Assembly (NCBI GenBank): GCA_001969505.1
Contig: LSSK01000017.1
Coordinates: 50,187 to 114,186 of the forward strand
DNA: 64,000 nt
Source of the DNA: Zancudomyces culisetae
Taxonomy: Eukaryota; Kickxellomycota; Harpellomycetes; Harpellales; Legeriomycetaceae
Direction of reading: 5' to 3'
The position numbers were made by a program, and so were the translations under genes. The notes below the pieces were generated by a model, which searched no databases, was not told the DNA's origin, and saw nothing but the letters and a program-made list of their open reading frames with translations. Shown piece by piece: positions 24,501-35,200 of the stretch (position 1 is the stretch's first letter; every line of letters starts with the position of its first letter).

Positions 24501-26258
24501 ATTGCTGTTTTGTGTCTGAACACCGTCTTAAAGAGGATAATGTTTTTTTTTGGGGGAGGGGAATGTTATATACAGGTGTTCACTAAATCCAAACATTCTA
24601 ATCTAAAATAGTGAAAATATTGGTCTATTATAAGATGAGATTTAGGAAAGAGAAAATTTAAGCAAGGGTGAATCATTTCAGGATTTGATGTACAATATAT
24701 ATTAAATACTATATGATATATTGTGACTCTGTATAACCTATGTCCGATTGATTGTTGAGATCAAAGACATATCTGTTTCTTAGACAAGTAAAATGAAAGC
24801 TTGAACTTTATAATGAAGCAGGTTAGAACTCATCATTCTTATTATTTAGGCTAGTCTAGGTGTGTAACATCGGCGGTAATTCTTTGTAAACATGGTATTT
24901 TTTAATTTATTACTAAAAATAACCTGTGTGTCAGCATTAGTAAATTTGGTGAATTGGAATCTTAATAATAGAAAACTCAAAATCTGTTTAAAAAAATAGG
25001 AATGTTATGAAAAAAAAATAAAAACAGAAAATTAATTGATAAAGCTAACCAAATAGCTACTTAACAAATGGTTAACTGTTAAATAGTAAAATTAACAGAA
25101 ATTAATTTTGGGTCCTCATAATTGAATTTCAAATAATTGCGAATTTTCCCTAAATCAACTGATCAAATTCATTAAAAATTAGCAAGTGATTAAGGACATT
25201 GATAATTGGCTAAATGTGTGGGGGAAAAGAAAGCAAAAGAAAACAAGAACATCGTTAGAGATTACATAAATCGCGTATATTACTAAAAAATTTTTTTTGT
25301 GATTAATAAAAGGCATGTACGATTCAATGGCGGAAAGGCGAGAATGATTTTAATGGTAGACAAAGACTGGTGTGGCATTAACTAAGCTGCTCTATATATG
25401 CTATTTTATTTTTTTTAAATTGTAAATTATAGAAAGGCGACTTTGCAAATAAGGTAGAGAAAAAAGTCCAACAATAAAAAATTCAAGCTAGCAAATAGAT
25501 ATTTTTGGTTTGGGTTCTAAATACGGTTATAAACACTATAACAAACCAACAAGAGGGTGATAAAGGGAATTACTTTGCCATACTCTTGGAGGAGATATTC
25601 GAAATTGTATTTGAAACAAAGAAAAATACGGATTGTATGGTAAGAATTTAAATTGTATTTATTTGATTACAAGTTAAATATAGCAGCATTAAAGATTCGA
25701 AATCAAAGACCAATTGTCAAAACAAAAGAAAGAGAAAACTTATAGAAAAAACTTGTATTAAGGCAAATACGTATTAAATATTTGTAGAGCGGGATAGACA
25801 TCAATTTGACATTATAATCTGTATATGATTGCAATAGATGTTCGTAAAAGGATACACAGCCTATTTAAGAATAGAAATATAGAGAGTTGGAAACGTTAAT
25901 TTAATAGAGTTATTATACCCGAATATATCTATAATCAGACTAGCTAAGATTTAGTAACCACAGGGGTCTACAGTAAAGATATAAAGCAATCCTAAAGAGC
26001 TCGGGATAAAGGACGATAGAAACAAAAATATAGTGCCGTGCATAATATTTAACTGTGAGTACAACAATATCACTAGAATTTTTGGTTGGAATAGAGTTTG
26101 TAACAAAAAGGACAAAGAAAAAAAAGAGAAAGAATTGAATTATATACCCAAATGGTTAGAGCTGCTGGGTGGCATCTATAGAATACGTAAAAATAAGTAT
26201 AACATTTAGACATCAAGGAAAAAGAAATTTAGAAAAGACAATTTGCTTAGAAAAAAAA
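21587..26258. other. Gene-poor AT-rich region
   Basis: About 4.6 kb with no supported coding sequence. All frames are short and lack recognisable domains. A small direct repeat of GAGTTATGA units lies near 23031-23051. The last 1-2 kb presumably contains the promoter and an A-rich 5' leader of the giant RhoGAP gene. I saw no tRNA-like box pattern. Confidence 0.45.
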
Positions 26259-29200
26259 ATGAGTTGGAACACAGGTTGGGGAAACACTAGAGGTAGCAAA
26301 CAAAATGCAAATAAGAAGAACGCAGCAAGACCGCTAACGATATTTGGCGGTAGCTTTAAAAACAATATAATGGGCTTTCGTAAGATGGAAAAGGATGCCA
26401 AAGATAGCGGAGAGAATGGAAAGGCAAAAGATAGTTTTTTGTGGACAGGGCGTAGGCCGGCAACAGATGAGGCGAGTGTTATGGAATATGAGGTGGAGCA
26501 AAATCTAACGGAAAAAAGTGGAAGTACAATGGAGAGGGTGGGAGAAAAGGGAAGCATAAGAAAGGTGAGCGAAAGCAAAAAGATAAGCACCAAAGTCAAA
26601 GAGGGATACTTGAGCAAAAAATCCGACCTGATTTCACGAGCAACACTCAAAACAGCATTGGGGAAAAGTTGGAAGGTGTATAGAGTGACACTAAAAGGAG
26701 CAAAACTATTTTTTTATAAGGTTCCATCAGAGAGTAAGCTTAAAGCAATGTTTGCTGAACAGATAGTAACAAAAGAGTCGATAATGGATGACTATAGACG
26801 AACAGGAATGCCATTGAGTTCATCGGAGGTAGACGAAGGGTCTAGGGCTATACTTTTTGATCCTAGAGTTTCAGATGGAGTGATAATGGATCCGCTGTGT
26901 GAGCGATATGTGTTTGGGGAGTGTTTTACAGAAGTGGAGATCAAGAGTTTTAAGTTTAAGAGATACGTGTGTGTGCTGATATTTGATGATACATTGGTTG
27001 TATTGAAGAGACGATGGGTGAAGGAAGGTAAAGCATCGAGCTTTTTTGGAGCAGTCAGCAATAAACTACGATTTGGAAAACTGGGAAAGCCAACGCATAA
27101 TGACAATTCGTCGTTGGTTAGTGCAGAGTTGGGTATAAAGGGAAAAGGTCATTTCACAAAGTGGAAAAGCCATGCGGTATATAGTATGAAGAATGTAGAG
27201 GTGCTAGAGTCTACGGATGTACAATTTATGGGAGTAAGGACGCAGGGAAAGTTTGGAAATATGGTATCGAGTAGGAGTAGTTTGTATTCGATTGGGAACC
27301 AGTCTGTCTCGTCAGTAATGACACAAACATCTACACTCTCCAAGGACTATTCAGGAATGATTACAGCCGGAGCGGCAGTGGGATTCCAAATGTATGTGTC
27401 AGGGAATGCGAGAACAAGTCGAATGTTTGTAGCAACTACATCGGATGCCAAGAACAATTGGATGTCGAGGTTTGCAGTTGCCAAAGCGTCATACGGACAT
27501 AAGATGCGGTTGAAAGCTAGAGAACAAAACAGGCTTATCAAGAAAACACAAGAGGTAAGTAGAGGGGGGAGAGATAACTATAATACACAGGCAAAGTATA
27601 ACCAAGGATGGGGGGTCGGAGAGAGGAATGGTAATAAGCGAACTGAGGACAGCAAGACACAAGCTGATTATATAAAACAATCCGAAGAGGTTTTGCCGAG
27701 AAAGAATTTATCTAAAACTCAAAACAGTGACAAGGACGCTGATGGTAAGGAAAGTTCGGAAAGGGACGGTAATAAAAAGATGGATAATCAGGTGGCCAAA
27801 AAAGGCGATACGGTACAACCAGTCAACAAGCAAGAAGATAAAATAAGTACAATTTTTGAAAGCGGGAGCTTTTTTGGAGGAACAGCAAATGGGATACTTA
27901 GAAAAATAATAATGTCCAGCGAGGGACAGAGCAAAACACAACTATATTTAAAGGCTCTGGCGGCGACATACGAGGATTTTATTAAAACAGACGAGTTTAT
28001 AGATGCTCTAGAGCAAGTTTTAGGGATGATAGAAAAAACAGAGGAACGCAATAGCAACTATCTGGAGAATTATGTGTATTTGCTAGAGAAGCTGTGCGGA
28101 ATTAGCAAAAATAAGTTGTATGAAAACCAAGTGGGTAGGATAAAAGCGTTGGCGGATCGATTGAAGAGTTCGGCTTCAATGGTGACAGGAGGACTGGAGA
28201 GACTGGATTGTTTAGTTGAAGGTATGGTTTCATTGGAGACACAAAGCCACAACCCGGTTTTAAAACATAAAGTCAGCGAGACACGGACGCTTGGAGCAGA
28301 AACAGAGGCGAATGATAGAGCGCGTAGTGGAGAGGCTGAAGAAGAGAGCAGGGATGTAGGTAGAGATGGAGTCAGTAAGAAAAAAGTGTGTAGAGTGGTA
28401 GGTGATGATATAGCTAGACTAAATACGGAGTTACAGAATCTGGGAGTGACAGGGCTGACAAGCGGATTGTTGTTGAAGCTGGAGCCGGAGTATTTTGCCA
28501 AACAAATATACGCATTCCATGCAGAGGCATTGATAAACACAGATGTTTTGGATATCAAGAGATATTTGCCAAGAAGTAGAGAGGAGACAGATCGCAAAAT
28601 TGTTCCAAAGAGTTTGCTGACGATAGGGCTGCCAGGGGCGGAAAGAAGTGGGCAGAATTCATTTTCGCGGAATTATAATGGAATTACGACATTGGGGCTG
28701 CAGGGAACGATGGCAGGAGATAGTCAATGTGGCAGTGTGAGTAGAGCGGAGGGAGAGAGTGAGAGTACGAACAGTTTGTTTTACACAATGCATGAGCCAC
28801 ATTTTCTTGTACAACAGATTTTTCATCAATTACTTACAGAGCTCCAGCCAAACCAAGCTACACAGCGAGGTGACGTGTTGCTTCATTGGATTAAGATAGG
28901 AGAGTCAAGTAGAATGTTGGGAGATGCAGTTGCGTGGTCGGCGATTGCGGTTGCGATTACGTCCCCACCGATAGCCAGGCTGCGAGAAACGTGGTTTAGT
29001 GTTCCTGTGGAGTGGAAAATGTTGGTGGTAACCAAATGGATTCCACAGCTATTACACAGCAACATGGTTTGCCTAAATGCTGATGAGTTGTACAAGAAGG
29101 GAAGTTTCCAACCATTGGTAATAGAGCCACTTAACAGAGACTTTGTGGCACTGCCGTATTATGGAGTGATTAGACAAAACGTCTGTCAAATAGGCAAACA

Positions 29201-32200
29201 CTATATGAATAAAGCGATTCTATCACTCAGTGGAAGCGAGCAGCTACCAGAAGAAGCAGTAGTGTTTACAAAGTATATAAAAATGTACAAGTCGGCGCAT
29301 CGGGCAATTGAAGTACTTCAAAAAAGGAAAGATGATATGCATGGACAAAGAATAGCTGAGTTTATGAAACAGCTAAACAGCGAAAGGGTTGAGTATGCGC
29401 AGGAAGGGGAAAGTATGAAATATGGCCAAGAGCCTTTGATAAACGGAGACATCCAAGTGTATCTCAAAACTATATCACAGTCAGCAGCAATGATGCCAGA
29501 TTCACATCTTTTAAAACTTGATGATAGCGAAGGATTGAATTATGTGATTGCTAAATCACTTGAAGCAGAAGCGAGCATTACAGATTTGAGTGACGAGTTG
29601 ATTCAAGCGGATGTGTCTGAGGAAGAGGCATTGAAAAATGGCTACATCACCCAGCCGGCGACAGTAAGGACTGAAGAAGGGTTGAAGTTCACATCGTCAA
29701 CAATTCTTCCTCTTGTTTGTCCGGAAACTGTGCCCTCTACAAATGTACTGCAATGGATTAGCCCATTGAATAGACTTTCTTTGAATTCATGGAAGACAGG
29801 CAAAGCGGCTGTAACGACAAAACCGGCTGTAAAAGAACAAAAAGAGGCTAAAATCAAAACGATTCGAAGGTTGTCAGCCAACTCCAAGACAATTTCATTT
29901 GATTTAAAGAATTCTTCAAAGCATCTAGAGCTTAGCCAGAATCTTTTTGTGCTGAACAAATCTCTGAAAACAACGGAGGAATTAGACAATCTCAAAGACA
30001 GTAATGTGCGTTTGGAACAATTTGTGGCTGACCCAATCAGTCCCTGGGCGAATAGTCGAAGTCGTGGAAAGACAGTTGCGCTTGATGATTTAGATGCAGA
30101 CAAGCACAACCCTATTTCTTCACACAAGCGGAGTCTTACCTTTCCAAAGATTCTTGATTCGTTGGATGAAAAGGACAAACATTTTGATATGCAAAGCCTT
30201 AGTCGAAATAAACCAACATTCGGTTTGGAGTCATTGAATCTACAGGACAGTAACAAAAGCAGTGCAGACACTGAGGTGGCAGAAAACGAGGCCAAAAAGT
30301 CACAAGCCGAAGACGAGCATAAAAGGAAAAAGAATACATCTAGAGCTACAGGAACAAATACATCGATGGATTTGTTCCGGTCGTATACATCGAATGTGGG
30401 ATCCGTAGTCTTTGGGTTGGGGGGAGAGTTGGTTTTAAAAATAATCAAAATACAGTATGCTACTAGTGAAATGCGATCATCGCGACGCGCAAGTATAGAT
30501 AGCAGAACTGGAAGTATTTCAAGCAGACGCTCGAGCATTTCAACTGCGTTAAATGGTGGCGGTTCAAGTGCTTTGCTGAGTGCTGAGCAACCAAAGACCA
30601 ATCTGCTTTTTAACAATTCCGGAGGCTATGGAATGTATCTCGGAACAAACGGAGCGGGCGGAGGTACTAACTATGTAGAAGATTTCTCGAAGCCAATTGG
30701 ATATTTTGTACAGGTTGAGGCGGCGCACACTAGCCATTTGATCAAAATAGCAACTGAAGGTTTGGATTTTGCAGCACCAACAATCAAAACCTCACTAGAG
30801 ACAAACGAGCCCCTGGAAATCTTGCCAGGAGAACGACCAAAGCTGTTTTTGGATAGAGTCTCGTTTATGAAGTCGTTTTTGACAGCGTACCGTCACTTCA
30901 ACGTGGGAATGGATATCATCAGACACCTTGACGCTACATGTTTTGTTGGCCAACAGGACGGTAAGATCAAATTGGGTAGTCCAGTGGTTTTAAGTCGATG
31001 TTTGGACCTGCTCTGCGAATGGACTGGCGTGTTTATTGAAGATTTCCTTGGCAACTATTCATTACTACAGGCCACATCGGCGTTTCTGAAAAAGCTGGTT
31101 GATGTATTGAAATCACACAGCGGAGGCAAGCGACATGTTGAAAAAGATTTTACGGATAGACTGGATGTGCTAAAGTTTATAGAGAGTAATGTGAGTATGT
31201 TTGATTCTCAGTATTTTGAACATAGCTTGAATAAGCAAGGTCTGGTTACACTATATGACAATAACGCATCACAATTTGAGTTTGTGTCGCTGGTTGTCGA
31301 AAGTTTGTTGGAAAAGACGTATATTTTGCAACAAATCTTTGCCATAAGACTGTTACTTCCATCCGGATTTACATTAAATGATATTGTTTTGCAGCAAAAA
31401 ATTGGCATTGGAAAAATCAACGATGAACAGTTACAACGTCTCAAGTTGAAACAAGAATCACTGCTTTTGCCATCGTCGTCGTCATCACCAACACCATCTC
31501 CATCTCCATTGTCTACATCACCACCAATGTCACCAACACCATCATTGTTACCAGTAGGACTACCCCTGCAAACATCACTGTCCTTGTCACTACAGCTACC
31601 ATTACCAGCACGTTCACAACAAAAGACTACCAATGTTCCACCACGTTCGTCATCAAAGCTGAAAACAGCAAGCTTGGCAGTTAAAACAGCAAATCCAGCA
31701 CCACAAATAATTTCAAGCCACCTACAAAGCCTGGCAATTGATAACAACAGCCCAATGGAAATTCTAGATTCGCTGAATCGGCTTGTGCAGACATGTTACT
31801 CGTCCTGTTCCAAGCAGGACTGGCAAAAAACGTTTGGGTTTCTGGAAGTTCAAACACGCGTGCCGTTGGGATGGTATTCGTTTAAACGAACCAGTTCATA
31901 TTCTGACGACGATTTACTGATTTCAGATATCTATATGGTTTTGGAAAATGCGTTGCGGAGGCGAGTAGATGGAACGGATCTCAACAGAACCAGCAACAGC
32001 TCGATTTCTGGCAAGTACCGTAGCTCCATTGGTATGTCTCTGATCAACAGCCTTGGTTCGGGCCGTGTCTTGTCATCTGGAAGTACAGGTTTCTACGACT
32101 ATTCCAATAATCTTGCGGCGATGGGTAGCAATAATGACAGCAAAAGCTTGGTTTCGTATTTACCACAGTCGATTCAAAACCTGTTGGACTTACACAAGTT

Positions 32201-35200
32201 TATTCGGATGTGGACTATTCAGCAGATAGTTGATCGCAACATCGACCTGGCCGAGCGCATCCATCGTATCAAGTTCTTTGTGTATATCGTTCATTTGTGT
32301 CGATCAACGTCAGACCAAAGCGCCAGCTATGCGTTTGAATCTGCCTTGATGTCTCAGCCCTCTTCTCGCACTACTTTTGGTCTTAATCAGCTTTTGCCAA
32401 CTTATGATTCTCGCAAGTTGTCCAAGTCGCATTTAGATTTTGGTTTTGGAATGGGTATTTCATCTCCAACAAATTCAACTACAACCACAACCACAACCAC
32501 AACTAATCCATCAAATTCATCAAACCCAACTACTACAACTACTACAACTACTTCTGATCGATCACGGTTATTTTCAGCTGGCCCAACTATTATCAATTCT
32601 TCTCCTTCTGCCACAAACTTGGCTGCTGCAGCCAGTGGTTTACCTGGAACTCTAACCAAAAGACGCTCATCCAGACGGCTGGTTGGTACACGCAATTCCA
32701 AATACGTACCAGGTTTTGTAGAGCGGGCAATCGCATCTGCACTGGTCAGTCCAGAGTCTCGGTTGTTTAGCCGTGCGTGGAACCAGGTGGCTGTAGACCA
32801 TCACGTGACATTATCAACACTGGAGCTGCTGCTTAAGGGTGTACGCGACTGGTCGTTTGACCGGTGGTTCCACACACGGGCTGCTCTAGTTACAGGCGAG
32901 TCCATGGTTTCAGCCAACGAGTTCGATGTATCCAAGCACACCATTGCATTGATGGACGACTACCATACCAATGACGACATTTATGTGCCATGTATTGGCT
33001 GGCTGTTGGAAAACATTATCAGTTTGTACTATGACTCTGCTGATTTGCTAGATGTGGATTTGGCAGCCTCAAAGACGCAGCTGCTGAACTTTAACAAGCG
33101 TCAAAACATCCACACGATGATGGGTGTGTGCTACCGCTTATCTGAGCAATGTGTTAATGCTATATCGTTGCCAGTTGCTCAGCGTATTGATCTTGCCGGA
33201 CTTAAAGCCCAAGTCTCTGGCTCATACTATATCCTTAAGCAGCTTCGTTCGCTAGCCAATGAAGAAAATGCCATTCCGTTGTATGCCGAATCATTTTCAA
33301 CGTTTTCGGCTCAACCAAACCAAATGCAAACGAATCCAGATGGATCGGTGTTGACTAACCTGACTAGTGCCTTTAGCTTTAATACCAACCCAAACAAGCT
33401 ATCCAAGTTTTTCTATACCAACAGATCTTCGGTTTCCAACAGTGTATCGTTGACCAAAAACTCGTTGTACAGCGAGGACACCTTTTCCAAGAAACAGCGT
33501 GACTTTTCCCCATCAGGAACGCTTCGTTCCAACCCAATCAAAGTCCTTGAATTCAAAAACAACCCTCGCAGCAACAGTATGGCCAGTCCTTCCGATCTCG
33601 CTCTTCGATCGATTTCTGGTGGAAATGCAAATAACGAAACCTACATGGCAGATTCTATGCTTGGGTTGATGGGGTATGGCGACAATGAATCTAAATCCAA
33701 GATGCAAATTCAAGTTCAAACAAAGAATCCGCGCCAAAATAGCAATTTTGACAGTTTTGGATATCCTATAAAAACCAACACTACAAATGCAAATGCAAAT
33801 GCAAATACAAATACAAATGTTAGCGCTAATACAAATGCAAATGCAAGTGCAAATGCCGAAAGCAGCAGCGATAGCGATGAAGAAATTCTGGCGACAAATA
33901 TCAAGTCCAAACTTGGGTTCAACAGGTTTTTGTATCCTCAATCTTTTAGAAAACTCAGTGGGAATATTTCTGCTCCCTCAGGCATTCCTCAGCCAGGCGA
34001 AAATGGCATAAAGAGCAACTCTGATGAATCTATATCCAATAGCTTTACAGCTTCGTCGTCCTCGCGGCTAACAACGCCTTCTACTTCCGATAATATGTCT
34101 ACGGACCATAACAGCCAATCGCGGTCGTTTAGCTACCAAATGCATCCGGGACCACCATTGGCAAGAACAGTTATTTCGTTAGTCAAGCCATTTACCCGGC
34201 TAGTGCAGAATGAGGTTGAAAAGCAGCGCCATGAATCGATTGAGAGACAAAAGTTGGATCGGGAGTATAGAGAGCGCCGAAAGATTTTGGAAAAGATGAG
34301 TATAGAGCGAACTAAAATGCTCAAGAGACAAATCAAGGAAAAACAGCTTCGTGACGCGAACAATCAGCCACTACTGAAACTCAAGAATCTTATGGATAAG
34401 GTTGAGCAAACTTCTCTTGCTCCAAATCCAAATCCAAATCCAACCTCAACCCTAAATCCAAATTCAAATCTAAATCCAAATCTAAACCCAAATCTAAACC
34501 CAAACTCAAACCCAAATCTAAACTCAATTGCAACACCAGGTTCAATTCCAATTTCAACTGCAACTACAACTACAACTACAACTGCTGGCCCTGATGATTA
34601 TACCAACAACGACTCTGTTAATCTTTTGCAAAAACCAACTTCTTCAAAACTAGATGCTCTTGATGATTATTGTGTGGATGAAGATGGCTATGACATTCTC
34701 TTTCCAAATGCAACTTCTTCTTCATCTTCTTCCCCTCCTCCTCCCACTCCCCTTTCCCTTTCCCTTTCTTCGTCCCTTTCCTCTTCTCTTGCTACTGATA
34801 ATCATGTTTTGGACACACAAAAGGATGCACTGCCAGTTTCACATTCTAATAAACAGACTAATTCAGGTTCCTACGAAGTTGCTGCTCCTCACCGTGGCTT
34901 GTCTGCCAGAGCCTATTCTCATTCAACCAATTCTGTCATTTATTCCCATACTGATGGTATCTTGCCTACAAACTCGGGTTCAAATTCAAATCTGCATTCA
35001 AGTATAAATTCAATTTCGAGTTCTAAGGACTCTTCTTCGCTTCCTATTGATCGCAACTCATCACAAAAGCCCGCCAATGTGATCAATCTCATCAATTCCA
35101 CAATCACTATCGAGCAGAATGCAAAGCGGGACTTTGTATTCCGTATTGTTACCGAAGAAGGTGGTCAACACTACCTGCAAGCTCCTAGTGAAGCTGAGAT

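Noticed and set aside
26169-26258. Upstream extension of the giant RhoGAP frame
   Set aside because: It begins at a GTG, not an ATG; the first in-frame ATG is 26259.
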